From JACCTH01 sp035253825 (lineage in GTDB: Bacteria; Actinomycetota; Acidimicrobiia; Spongiisociales; ZC4RG35): a stretch of DNA of 64,000 nt. Below the pieces are notes generated by a model. That model worked only from the letters and a program-made list of their open reading frames with translations, was not told where the DNA came from and searched no databases. The stretch is taken from NCBI GenBank assembly GCA_035253825.1, contig DATFBM010000010.1, positions 1 to 64,000 on the forward strand. The letters are read 5' to 3'. The translations under genes were made by a program, and so were the position numbers. This document shows, piece by piece, positions 42,390-51,413 of this stretch. Within the stretch, counting starts at the first letter, position 1; every line of letters begins with the position of its first letter.

Positions 42390-43046
42390 CTAGTTTGGCA
42401 GTGCTCCAAAGATAGCCCGCCCAATCCGGACAATCGTGGCACCGGCGGCGATGGCCACCTCGAAGTCATCGGTCATCCCCATGGACAATTCGCGCACCGC
42501 CGGGAAGGGTCGCTGGAGCTCGGATGAGATCGCGGCCAGCTCATCGAAGTACGGGCGCGCCTGTTGAGGATCGGCCACGAGTGGCGGGATGGTCATCAAG
42601 CCGATGACCTCGATTCCCGCCGCGATCGCCCGCTCGCAAAGATGCCCTGCCCCGGCCGGTTCGACTCCGTGCTTCTGAGCCTCGCCACCGATCTTGACCT
42701 GGATCAACGCCGGTGGTGGTGAGCCCGGACCTTTGACCCAAGGCTCGAGCAGGTCGATGCGGTCAAGGGAATGGAGAAGATCGACGGCCGGGCGAACCAT
42801 TCGCACCTTGTTGGTTTGTAAGGGCCCAACGAAATGCCAACGGATATCGGACGGGAGTTGGCTGACCTTGGCGGAAAGTTCCTGCGCCCGATTCTCCCCG
42901 AAATCCCGATGACCCTGTCCGTAGAGCTCATGGATCGCCTCAGGGCTCTGGCCCTTGCTTACTACGACGAGCCGAATTGACTCCGGTTGGCGTCCCGCCC
43001 GCATGGCCGCTTCGGCGATTCGCGTGCGCACCGCCTCGAGACTCAC
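42390..43046 (-). CDS. YggS/PLPBP-family pyridoxal phosphate homeostasis protein
   Basis: 218 residues. PLP-binding Lys in IRLVVVSKGQSP (about 31); HFVGPLQTNK and SMGMTDDFEVAIAAGATIVR are family signatures. It starts with GTG 43046 overlapping the pgeF stop (GTGA). Typical resident of the ftsZ-sepF interval. Confidence 0.95.
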   Translation of the reverse strand: MSLEAVRTRIAEAAMRAGRQPESIRLVVVSKGQSPEAIHELYGQGHRDFGENRAQELSAKVSQLPSDIRWHFVGPLQTNKVRMVRPAVDLLHSLDRIDLLEPWVKGPGSPPPALIQVKIGGEAQKHGVEPAGAGHLCERAIAAGIEVIGLMTIPPLVADPQQARPYFDELAAISSELQRPFPAVRELSMGMTDDFEVAIAAGATIVRIGRAIFGALPN

Positions 43047-43699
43047 TGTTCTTCCATCCAGGCCAGGGTCACCATTCGTCCCACGTTCTCGGCGCCAACC
43101 TTTTTCCCGAGACGACGGTGGCTGAGGAATGAGTCGTCGTGAAAGGTGCAGCCGATATCTTCGCCAACCGGGACGGGCAGCTGACTGGCGATAGCCCGAC
43201 GAAGGTCAACCGAAACTTTCCCTTCCGTGGTGATGGCCACCGACGACGGGAATCGAGCGGCCACCTCCGGACCAACCTCATAACAGCAAGGTCCGATGGA
43301 GGGGCTGAGATGAGCGCTCACCGGCCTCAGTCCGGCTCCTTTCATCCTCTCTACCAATTGGGCAACGACGCCGGCCGACGCGCCCCGCCAACCGGCATGA
43401 GCAACCCCGACCCCGCCGTCGGCGGTGACAACTACTCCGGCGCAATCGGCGACGAAAACTGCCAGTGCAACGCCCGAAGAGCGAGTGAACAGCGCATCGG
43501 CCTCACCCCACTGACCGGGCCCAGTTACCTCCACGACTTCGGTGCCGTGTACTTGGCGCACCTCGGCCCAAGGATGAGGAGCGCCGGCTTTGGCGGCGAA
43601 GCGCTCGCGGTTTGGTTGGCTTGCTCTCAGATCGCCGTCGGCGGAGGTGCTGAAGGCGAATCGCACCGGCGCTTGCAAGGGCGCCGGAGCAGGGGTCAT
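43043..43699 (-). CDS. pgeF: PgeF/YfiH-family purine nucleoside phosphorylase-like protein (laccase domain)
   Basis: 218 residues. Metal-site segments VRQVHGTEVVEV, VAHAGWRG and LSPSIGPCCYEVG are present in order. E. coli family members remove L-Ser-containing errors from peptidoglycan precursors or act as purine nucleoside enzymes. ATG 43699 overlaps the ftsZ stop (ATGA), so it is translated with ftsZ. Confidence 0.93.
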   Translation of the reverse strand: MTPAPAPLQAPVRFAFSTSADGDLRASQPNRERFAAKAGAPHPWAEVRQVHGTEVVEVTGPGQWGEADALFTRSSGVALAVFVADCAGVVVTADGGVGVAHAGWRGASAGVVAQLVERMKGAGLRPVSAHLSPSIGPCCYEVGPEVAARFPSSVAITTEGKVSVDLRRAIASQLPVPVGEDIGCTFHDDSFLSHRRLGKKVGAENVGRMVTLAWMEEQ

Positions 43700-44724
43700 C
43701 CCTGGACGAAGGAAGGGATCTCGACGGAGTCGTGGTGGGTCTGGCCGAGGGTGCGGGTCCGGGCCTTGCGATCGAAACCGGCGGCGATCACAGTCACTCT
43801 CATCTCCTCGCCGAGATTGTCGTCGATGATGGCTCCGAAGATGATCTCGGCGTCTTCGTCAGCGTGACCGGAAACGGTTTGGGCAGCCTTCGTTGCCTCG
43901 TGAAGGGTCATCGACGAGGGACCGGCCACGCACAGCAGGACTCCCCGAGCCCCCTCCATGGAGGTTTCCAACAGCGGCGAGGAGATGGCCCGTTGCGCCG
44001 CCTGCGGCGCCCTTTCGTCCCCGGTGCCACGGCCGATTCCCATGACCGCGGTTCCGGCATCGGACATCACGGTCTTCACGTCGGCGAAGTCGACATTGAT
44101 CAGGCCGGGGGTGGTGATGAGGTCGGTGATGCCCTTGACGCCGTTCATCAACACGTCGTCGGCCAGGCGGAAGGTCTCAGTCATCGGGGCCTTCGGGTCG
44201 GCCACATCGAGCAGCCGGTCGTTCGGGATCACGATCAAGGTGTCCACCGCATCGCGCAAACCCTGAATGCCCTGTTCGGCATGAAGCGCCCGGCGCCGGC
44301 CCTCGAAGCCGAAAGGACGGGTGACGACGCCAACCGTGAGCGCCCCCAGGCTGCGAGCAACTTCGGCGACTACCGGCGCCCCACCGGTGCCGGTACCGCC
44401 CCCCTCGCCGGCGGTGATGAACACCATGTCGGCACCCTTCAGAACTTCCTCCAATTCGGAACGATGGCCCTCGGCGGCGGCCCGTCCCACTTCCGGATTG
44501 GCTCCCGCTCCGAGACCCCGGGTCACCTCGCGGCCGATGTCCAACTTGACGTCGGCATCGGACATCAAGAGCGCCTGGGCATCGGTGTTGAGGGCGATGA
44601 ACTCCACCCCCCGCACGCCCGCCTCGATCATCCGGTTGACGGCGTTGACCCCGCCTCCTCCGACTCCGACGACTTTGATGACGGCCAGATAACCCGCGGG
44701 TTGGGCGGCGGTGCGTGCATTCAT
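43696..44724 (-). CDS. ftsZ: Cell division protein FtsZ with very short C-terminal tail
   Basis: 342 residues; the tubulin-like GTPase of the division ring. GTP loop GGGTGTG is at 108-114, the synergy loop around NVDFADVKTVM (210-220), and the core ends near residue 317 (VTVIAAGF). Only about 25 residues follow: a linker of ~14 and an EIPSFVQG-like C-terminal peptide that would meet SepF. Most FtsZ linkers are longer. ATG 44724 has AGGGG 10 bases upstream. Confidence 0.97.
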   Translation of the reverse strand: MNARTAAQPAGYLAVIKVVGVGGGGVNAVNRMIEAGVRGVEFIALNTDAQALLMSDADVKLDIGREVTRGLGAGANPEVGRAAAEGHRSELEEVLKGADMVFITAGEGGGTGTGGAPVVAEVARSLGALTVGVVTRPFGFEGRRRALHAEQGIQGLRDAVDTLIVIPNDRLLDVADPKAPMTETFRLADDVLMNGVKGITDLITTPGLINVDFADVKTVMSDAGTAVMGIGRGTGDERAPQAAQRAISSPLLETSMEGARGVLLCVAGPSSMTLHEATKAAQTVSGHADEDAEIIFGAIIDDNLGEEMRVTVIAAGFDRKARTRTLGQTHHDSVEIPSFVQG

Positions 44725-44785
44725 GGTGTGTAACCCCTAGCTGAGATCGCGAAAAGAAAGTGAACCTGATGAAAGGTGAGGTAGA

Positions 44786-44814
44786 GGTTTAGTCTGGCGT
44801 TTTGGGAATGTAAA
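44786..44814 (-). promoter_or_regulatory. Candidate ftsZ promoter
   Basis: On the minus strand TTTACA (44814-44809) and TAAACC (44791-44786) are 17 bases apart in the AT-rich ftsQ-ftsZ gap, about 60 bases before the ftsZ ATG. The -35 matches five of six positions, the -10 only three. Confidence 0.3.
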
Positions 44815-44824
44815 CCCACTACCT

Positions 44825-45556
44825 CTAAGGCTCAACCTGAGGCTGAGCGTTGACGAGGTAGACGGCGGGTCGGGTGGGGGCGACGAGGCTGATGGCGGCA
44901 CCGTCGGCGATCCCCCGACCGAGGAGAGCGTCAAGTGCCCTCGCCTTGGCCTCCATGTCGACCGGCCTTCCCAGGCGGATCAGATGACCGCCGATCTCCG
45001 CCCACAACTCCCCCTGGCGTTGCTCGACCAGTGCTCCCGGAAATCGAAGCGGGCCCAACTCGGCCAGAAAGGCGAGCCCGGCCAGCTTGGCTACCTCCGC
45101 CTCGGCGCGCAGGGTGGGGAGTTCGGTTCCCGCCTCCCGGGCGGTTTCCAGGACCACGGCGTCCGCCCCCACCAGGCTCCAATTCTCCCCTTCCGCGAGC
45201 CAAGCGACCGGGAGGCGGGGAGTGATCTCGATCAGCACCTCTTGGGGCCACTGCAAAGTCACCTCCGCCGCTGAGATCCAGGGGTTGGCTCCCAGGGTCG
45301 CCTCTACCTCCGCCGGCCGCACCGAGACCAGTGGTTCTCCGGGGGCGATGCCAGATGAGCTTCGGACCTCCTCTGTGAGATGGGGCGGCGCCCCCGCCAC
45401 GACGATCCGGTGGACTGCGAGCAGCGGCGAACGAAATAGCCAAGTCGCCAGCCCGGCGATCGAGGCCAGGATCAGGACCACCAGGAGCTTGGACAGCCCC
45501 GATCGCGCCTGGCCTTCGGCTACTTCCCGCCGCCGCTGCTCCAATCGCCGATCCAC
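44825..45556 (-). CDS. ftsQ: Cell division protein FtsQ
   Basis: 243 residues: a short basic cytoplasmic tail, one membrane helix (LLVVLILASIAGLATWLF, about 24-41), a POTRA domain (about 48-118, including VRPAEVEATLGANPWISAAE) and the FtsQ beta domain. It starts with GTG 45556, just after murB. Part of the FtsQ-L-B-type assembly of the divisome. Confidence 0.93.
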   Translation of the reverse strand: MDRRLEQRRREVAEGQARSGLSKLLVVLILASIAGLATWLFRSPLLAVHRIVVAGAPPHLTEEVRSSSGIAPGEPLVSVRPAEVEATLGANPWISAAEVTLQWPQEVLIEITPRLPVAWLAEGENWSLVGADAVVLETAREAGTELPTLRAEAEVAKLAGLAFLAELGPLRFPGALVEQRQGELWAEIGGHLIRLGRPVDMEAKARALDALLGRGIADGAAISLVAPTRPAVYLVNAQPQVEP

Positions 45557-45559
45557 CGC

Positions 45560-46471
45560 TCAGCTATCCCTCTCTGCGAAGCGGCCGGCGAAGCAGATCT
45601 CTGGTTCGAGATCGATGCCGGTTCGCGCTTTCACCGCCTCGCGTACTTTCTCCACTAGAAGGTAAACCTCGGACGCCTTGGTGCCCGGCATTGCCACGAA
45701 GAAGTTGGCGTGCTTCTCGGAAACCGAAGCTCCCCCGACGGCAGTCCCTTTCAGTCCGAGGCTGTCGATGATGCGACCGGCCGAGTCGCCTGGCGGGTTC
45801 TTGAAAACCGAACCGGCGTTGAGAGTTCCACCCGGTTGATGAAGTCGGCGCCAACGGGTGATCTCGCGAATCAGGGCTGAGCCTGCTTCCGGATCTCCGG
45901 CTTCGGTTCGAAAGCGGGCTTCGAGCACGATCTGGGTAGGGGCCACGCTCGTCTGCCGGTAGGCCATCGCCAGGTCGCCGGCCTGCACGCGCGTGGTCTG
46001 TCCGCCGCCGAGATCGAAGAGATCGGCAGTCTCGAGCACATCGACCATTTCCCTTCCGAAGCAGCCGGCGTTCTGACGGACCCCTCCGCCGACGGTGCCC
46101 GGAATCCCGATCATGAATTCAACTCCCCGGCGACCGGCCGCGGTGGCGGTGCGGGCGACTTGGGGCAGCCCCGCCGCTCCGCCGGCGACAATCACCTCCC
46201 CGGTGTCGATTCCGGCAAAACGCCGTCCCAGTCGGATCACGACGCCGGGAAAGCCTTCATCGGAGATGACCAGGTTGCTGCCCCTGCCAAGGACCAGCAC
46301 CGCCAGGGGTGACTCAGCCAGAGCCTCGGCGATGGCAGCCAGGGTCGAGACTTCGTTGACCTCGACGAAGTAGGCCGCCGGGCCCCCGAGCTTGTAGGTG
46401 GTCAAGCCTGCCAGTTCGACCCCCGCTCGCGCTTTCCCGACCGCAACCAACTTCCGCCAGGGCTCGCTCAC
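45560..46471 (-). CDS. murB: UDP-N-acetylenolpyruvoylglucosamine reductase
   Basis: 303 residues of the FAD enzyme that makes UDP-MurNAc. FAD-binding segments VLGRGSNLVISDEGF and IPGTVGGGVRQNAGCFG are clear. The catalytic proton donor region is GGTLNAGSVFKNPPG. GTG 46471 overlaps the murC stop (GTGA). Confidence 0.96.
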   Translation of the reverse strand: MSEPWRKLVAVGKARAGVELAGLTTYKLGGPAAYFVEVNEVSTLAAIAEALAESPLAVLVLGRGSNLVISDEGFPGVVIRLGRRFAGIDTGEVIVAGGAAGLPQVARTATAAGRRGVEFMIGIPGTVGGGVRQNAGCFGREMVDVLETADLFDLGGGQTTRVQAGDLAMAYRQTSVAPTQIVLEARFRTEAGDPEAGSALIREITRWRRLHQPGGTLNAGSVFKNPPGDSAGRIIDSLGLKGTAVGGASVSEKHANFFVAMPGTKASEVYLLVEKVREAVKARTGIDLEPEICFAGRFAERDS

Positions 46472-47865
46472 GACGCTTCAACCAGAAGGCTCTGGAGCTC
46501 GCTGGGAAGGTGGGTGATGTCTCCGGCGCCCATCGTCAGAACCAGGTCGCCGTCGGTGAGAAGGGGTGCCAGGGTGGAAGCGATCTCGGCCCGGTGAGGC
46601 ACATAGAGAACATTGGCTCCGGCGTCGCGGGCGGCCTGAGCCACGAGCTCGCCGCTAACTCCGGCCACCGGGAGCTCGCGAGCTGCGTAGACATCCGTAA
46701 CCACCACTCGATCGCCCCCGGTCAGCGCACGCCCGAATTCGTTGTAAAGCGCCTCGGTTCGCGTGTAGAGGTGGGGCTGGAACACCGCCCACAACCGGCG
46801 TGGCTTTTGCAGTCGGGTGGCGGCGATGGTGGCGACGACCTCGGTGGGGTGATGAGCGTAGTCATCGATGAACTTCACCCCTTTAACTATTCCTCGATGC
46901 TCGAACCGCCTCTTCACTCCCCCGAATCGGGCCAGGCCCGGCGCCGCCATGTGGGGGTCGTAGCCGAGCTCTGCCAGCAAAGCCAGCACTCCCGCCGCGT
47001 TCTGAGCGACGTGCCGACCGGGGCGACGGACCCGAACCGGCACGGAATCTGGGACGTGGGCCGACGTCAACTCGAACTCGGTGGTATCTCCCGAGAGCTG
47101 CAAGGCGGTGATCGACCAATCGGCTTGATCTTCGAACCCATAGGTTCGGGCCCCTATCTGACGGCTGAGACGCAAGGCTCCCTCGTCATCGGCACAGCAG
47201 AGGACGGGCCCGGAGACGGAGGAAGCCACCCTCGAGAAGGCTGCTTCCATCTCCCGGGCGGTTCCGAAGAAGTCGAGATGCTCGGGTTCGACGCTGGTGA
47301 CGATCAGACCCGACAGGCTCACCGACTCGAAGGTGCCGAAAGCCTCATCGACCTCTAGAACGAAGAGGGGGCTCTCTCCGTAATGGGCGTTGGTCGCCAG
47401 GTCGATCAGGTCACCACCGACTACGAAGCTGGGATCGAGGCCGAGCTCGCGGACACCGAGGACGAGGAGAGCCGTGGTCGTGGTCTTTCCATGAGTGCCG
47501 GTGGCACCGACCGTCGGCACCGCCCGGGTCAAAGCTGAGAGCAGTTCGGGCCGCCGCCAGATGGGAATCCCCAGTTGGCGAGCCCGGGCCAACTCGGGAT
47601 CGGAATCCGGCACCGCTGAAGAGGCGACCAGCAGTTCGGCACCATCGACCCGAGAGGGATGATGACCCGACCAGGTTTCGATGCCGAGGGCAGCGAGTCC
47701 CCCGAGCTCCACTCCGGCCCTGAGATCGGAGCCGGTGATGATCCAGGTCGATTCCGGCTGCCTACGTGCCTGATGGAGAAGCTTGGCCAGGGCGCTCATC
47801 CCCGCTCCCGCCACTCCGACCAGATGAATTCGCCTCCGACCGACGAGTTCGGACCCGATGATCAT
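46468..47865 (-). CDS. murC: UDP-N-acetylmuramate--L-alanine ligase
   Basis: 465 residues. N-terminal Rossmann segment IHLVGVAGAGMSALAKL, ATP loop GATGTHGKTTTTALL, and DDYAHHPTEVVATI in the centre. It adds L-Ala to UDP-MurNAc. ATG 47865 overlaps the murG stop (ATGA); the open frame upstream of that is antisense-type noise over murG. Confidence 0.96.
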   Translation of the reverse strand: MIIGSELVGRRRIHLVGVAGAGMSALAKLLHQARRQPESTWIITGSDLRAGVELGGLAALGIETWSGHHPSRVDGAELLVASSAVPDSDPELARARQLGIPIWRRPELLSALTRAVPTVGATGTHGKTTTTALLVLGVRELGLDPSFVVGGDLIDLATNAHYGESPLFVLEVDEAFGTFESVSLSGLIVTSVEPEHLDFFGTAREMEAAFSRVASSVSGPVLCCADDEGALRLSRQIGARTYGFEDQADWSITALQLSGDTTEFELTSAHVPDSVPVRVRRPGRHVAQNAAGVLALLAELGYDPHMAAPGLARFGGVKRRFEHRGIVKGVKFIDDYAHHPTEVVATIAATRLQKPRRLWAVFQPHLYTRTEALYNEFGRALTGGDRVVVTDVYAARELPVAGVSGELVAQAARDAGANVLYVPHRAEIASTLAPLLTDGDLVLTMGAGDITHLPSELQSLLVEAS

Positions 47866-48938
47866 GACGCTTCGTGGGCCGCACGCAGAGCGGAGGCGAT
47901 GTCGAGAGCCGCATTGGGCCGAGCCAACGTCTTGGCGGCCTCCATCATCCGGGAGAGCGATGACGGAGAAAGCAACTCGGTCACCGCTCTGGGGCTTTCT
48001 TCGATGCGCTCTTCCGAAAGAATCACTGCCGCCCCGGTCGCGGCCAGGAAAGCGGCGTTGGCCTCCTGGTGGCCGCCCGACCCAAAGCCACCCGGGATCA
48101 GAACCGCCGGTGTAGCAGTGGCGGTGATTTCCGCCACCGCTCCCCCGGCTCGAGCCACCACCGCGTCGACCGCAGCGTAGAAGAGCTCGATGCGGGGCTC
48201 GAAGCCCCGCACGATCCAATTGGCCGGACTGGCCTCGGCCCGCTGCTGTTGCTCCGCCAAATTGCCGGCCCCACAAAGATTGAGGATGGAGTACTCGGGA
48301 GAGGAGGCGGCCAGTATCGCCGCTACTCGGTTGAGGGCCCCAGCTCCGAGACTCCCGCCGATGACTCCGACCACAACCCCGTCTTCACCGAGCTGGAAAT
48401 GCCGGCGGGCTTCTTCTCGCAAGCGGGAACGGTCGAAGAGCCGGAGTGGAGTTCGGATGGGGTTACCGATCCACTCTGCCCCCGGCAGTCCCTCGGTCAC
48501 TGGAAAGGAGCCAAAGACCCTTTCTGCCCAGCGGGAAGCGAATCGGTTGGCGAGACCGGCGGACGCGTTCTGCTCGGCGATAAAGAGTGGTACTCCCCGG
48601 CGCCGGGCGGCAATTGCCACGGGAACGGTGACATAGCCGCCCATCCCCAGCGCGATACTGACCCCTCGCTCGGCGATCGCCCTCCCGATCCGCACCGACG
48701 CCCGCCAGATCCTCTCTGGCAACCTCAGATTTTCCACTGTCAGCTCTCGCTTCAAACCGGCCAGCTCGGCCCGCAAGAAAGGGAATCCCGCCTCCGGATA
48801 GACCTCTTTCTCCAAACGGTCACCGCCCACGAAGAACACCTGATCGCGATCGATGCCGAGCTCGACCAGCGCCTCGCCCACGGCCAATCCGGGAAAGACG
48901 TGCCCGCCCGTGCCGGCGGCAGCGATGAGATAGGACAT
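47862..48938 (-). CDS. murG: Lipid II synthase MurG (GlcNAc transferase)
   Basis: 358 residues, GT-B fold. N-terminal IAAAGTGGHVFPGLA; the GMGGYVTVPVAIAA, EQNASAGLANR and AGGAVAEITA segments mark membrane, lipid and donor sites. ATG 48938 is 11 bases after the ftsW stop; the longer open frame to 49211 is not supported. Confidence 0.96.
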   Translation of the reverse strand: MSYLIAAAGTGGHVFPGLAVGEALVELGIDRDQVFFVGGDRLEKEVYPEAGFPFLRAELAGLKRELTVENLRLPERIWRASVRIGRAIAERGVSIALGMGGYVTVPVAIAARRRGVPLFIAEQNASAGLANRFASRWAERVFGSFPVTEGLPGAEWIGNPIRTPLRLFDRSRLREEARRHFQLGEDGVVVGVIGGSLGAGALNRVAAILAASSPEYSILNLCGAGNLAEQQQRAEASPANWIVRGFEPRIELFYAAVDAVVARAGGAVAEITATATPAVLIPGGFGSGGHQEANAAFLAATGAAVILSEERIEESPRAVTELLSPSSLSRMMEAAKTLARPNAALDIASALRAAHEAS

Positions 48939-48949
48939 CCGGTTCGGCT

Positions 48950-50116
48950 CTAGCGACTCGGGCTGGCACGGCCTTGCCGGGCGATGTTGATCAAGATCCC
49001 GACCGCGGCCAGCGAGGTGATGAGAGCGGTGGCGCCGTAGCTGACGAACGGGAGAACGATGCCCGTGATCGGGAGCACGCCGAGGACGCCACCGATGTTG
49101 GCCAGAGCCTGAAAGGAAAGCCATCCACAGATGCCTGCCGCCAGCATCCGTCCGAACCGGTCGGGAGCCCGGGCGGCGATCGACCACCCACAAAGAGCGA
49201 TGAAGAGACACAAGGCAATGACACCGAGGGCGCCCACCAGCCCCGTCTCCTCTCCGATGATGGCGAAAATGAAGTCGGTATGAGCGTTGGGGAGAATCGA
49301 CCAGCGCGAGCGGCTCGCCCCGAGCCCGACCCCGAACAGTCCCCCGGTGCCGAGGGCGTAGAACCCCTGAATGACCTGGTATCCGGTCCCGTTGGGGTCG
49401 GACCAGGGGTCGAGGAACGAGGTGATCCGGTCAGCCCGGTAGCTCTCGCTCACGGCCAGGATCAAGGCCGCCGCTACCGAAGACGCCCCCAGAACGGCGA
49501 CGTATCGAAGTGGCGCCCGCGAGACCAAGATCACCGACAGCGCCGCCGCCGCCACCACCAAGGTGGTTCCCAAGTCCGGTTGCAACATGATCAAAAGCGC
49601 CGTCGAGCCAACGATCAATCCGATCGGGGCAAAGAAATGCCCGCGGTCGAGGAGCAGGCTCCCCTTCTTCTCGAAGATGGTGGCGAGGGCAATTATCACT
49701 GCCAGCTTTGAGATCTCGGAGGGCTGAAACGTGACGATGCCCAAATCGAGCCAGCGTCGGGAGCCGTTGCGGGAAACGCCGGTCAAAAAAACCGCCATCA
49801 GCCCCACCAGGCTGATGAAGAAAGTCGGATAGGCGATGCGACGGTAGGCCTGGTATGGAATCCGGACCACGATCAGCAGCGCCACCAGCCCGATCCCCAG
49901 CCCGACCAGCTGGCGCTTGAGATAGAAGAATCGATCCGAGGCGTCGGCGATGCCGCGAATCGACGAAGCCGACATGAGTTCGCCGAGCCCGATCACGAGT
50001 AGCACCAGCACGACGGAAGCGAGAACGACAATCAGGCGGCCGTTGACGGTGGCCGTCTCATCACGTTTGCGGGCTGCGTTTCGAACCCGGGCGATGGAAG
50101 TCACCTTGGCGGTCAT
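48950..50116 (-). CDS. ftsW: SEDS-family septal peptidoglycan polymerase FtsW
   Basis: 388 residues with ten hydrophobic helices. SEDS segments include FQPSEISKLAVIIALA and the late PITGIVLPFVSYG. It polymerises lipid II together with the FtsI transpeptidase. ATG 50116 overlaps the murD stop (ATGA). Confidence 0.96.
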   Translation of the reverse strand: MTAKVTSIARVRNAARKRDETATVNGRLIVVLASVVLVLLVIGLGELMSASSIRGIADASDRFFYLKRQLVGLGIGLVALLIVVRIPYQAYRRIAYPTFFISLVGLMAVFLTGVSRNGSRRWLDLGIVTFQPSEISKLAVIIALATIFEKKGSLLLDRGHFFAPIGLIVGSTALLIMLQPDLGTTLVVAAAALSVILVSRAPLRYVAVLGASSVAAALILAVSESYRADRITSFLDPWSDPNGTGYQVIQGFYALGTGGLFGVGLGASRSRWSILPNAHTDFIFAIIGEETGLVGALGVIALCLFIALCGWSIAARAPDRFGRMLAAGICGWLSFQALANIGGVLGVLPITGIVLPFVSYGATALITSLAAVGILINIARQGRASPSR

Positions 50117-51411
50117 CGACTCATCTCCCTCTGGAGGACGTTGTGGACTGCGGCGACGAAGGCCGCTCCCCGATCGCCGTAGTTCTCGAACATGTCGAAG
50201 CTGGCACAGCCCGGAGCCAGCAACACGGTGTCGCCCGGGCGGGCGGCGGCGAACGCCGCCTCCACGGCTTCGACCATGGTGGAGGCCATCGTGGCCCGGC
50301 CTTCGGGGGCGGCTCGAACAAGCGTCGGCGCCGCTTCGCCGATGGCAACCACCATGCGCACGTTTTCGGCCGTGGCCAGGGGAGACACATCGAGGCCCTT
50401 CGCCAGCCCTCCGGCAATGAGCACGACCCTCGGAAAGGACCGGATGCTGGCCAGAGCGGCATGTGGATTGGTGGCCTTGGAGTCGTTGACGAATGCGATG
50501 CGGTCGACCTCCCCGACCAACTGACGTCGGTTGGCGCCGGGACGAAAGCTTTGGCAGATCTCGCTCACCGCCTGCGGACTAGCCCCCCGGTCGAGGGCCG
50601 CCACCCCGGCGGCGGCGAGGTCGACGAGAATGATGGGGTCGGTCGAAGGGAGACTTGACAGCTCGATTTCGGTACCGGGCAGGTACAGCCACTCGCCTTC
50701 GGGACCGCTTCCTCCCTCCGGGCGCTGCCACCCTGAGACCGGGTGCTTACGGCTCGGGGCCCCGGCCACGATCTCCCGCGCCCCGGCATCATCGGAGTCG
50801 AAGACCAACAGGTCCCCTTGGTCCTGATTGGCAAAGACCTTGGCTTTGGAAGCGACATAGGCGGCGTAGCTGGGGTGCCAGTCGAGATGGTCGGGGGCGA
50901 GGTTGGTGAGGACTGCCGTCTGGGGATGGAACTTTTCGGTCAACTCGAGTTGAAAGCTCGAGACCTCCGCTACCAGCAGGTCGTAGGGCTCATCGACCAC
51001 CGAGGAGAGGGCGGTGCCGATGTTGCCCACCGCCGCCACCGCCAGACCGGAGGAGGCAAGCATGGCGGTGGCGGCTTCGGTGACGGTGGTCTTCCCGTTG
51101 GTACCGGTGACCGCCAACACCGGAATGTCGAGCTGACGCCAGGCGAATTCGATCTCGCTCCACACCGGAACCCCGGCCTCTCGGGCATCGGTGATCGGCG
51201 CCGCCCGCAGCGGCACCCCGGGACTTGCTACTACCAGCTCGATCCCGGTCAGAAGCTCAGGATCCCAACGACCACTGACCAAACCGATGCCCTCACCGAG
51301 GAGACTCCTCCCCGCATCGGGCCGCTGGTCGAAGACGGTGACGGCATGCCCCTTCCGCTTGGCAAGGCGAGCCGCGGCTGCCCCGGAGACGGCGGCGCCG
51401 AGCACGAGCAT
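50113..51411 (-). CDS. murD: UDP-N-acetylmuramoylalanine--D-glutamate ligase
   Basis: About 432 residues: N-terminal Rossmann (MLVLGAAVSGAAAARLA), ATP loop VTGTNGKTTVTEA, and the FVNDSKATNPHAALASI segment. It adds D-Glu to the growing stem peptide. ATG 51411 is preferred; a TTG six bases earlier overlapping the mraY stop is possible. Confidence 0.95.
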   Translation of the reverse strand: MLVLGAAVSGAAAARLAKRKGHAVTVFDQRPDAGRSLLGEGIGLVSGRWDPELLTGIELVVASPGVPLRAAPITDAREAGVPVWSEIEFAWRQLDIPVLAVTGTNGKTTVTEAATAMLASSGLAVAAVGNIGTALSSVVDEPYDLLVAEVSSFQLELTEKFHPQTAVLTNLAPDHLDWHPSYAAYVASKAKVFANQDQGDLLVFDSDDAGAREIVAGAPSRKHPVSGWQRPEGGSGPEGEWLYLPGTEIELSSLPSTDPIILVDLAAAGVAALDRGASPQAVSEICQSFRPGANRRQLVGEVDRIAFVNDSKATNPHAALASIRSFPRVVLIAGGLAKGLDVSPLATAENVRMVVAIGEAAPTLVRAAPEGRATMASTMVEAVEAAFAAARPGDTVLLAPGCASFDMFENYGDRGAAFVAAVHNVLQREMSR

Positions 51412-51413
51412 TC

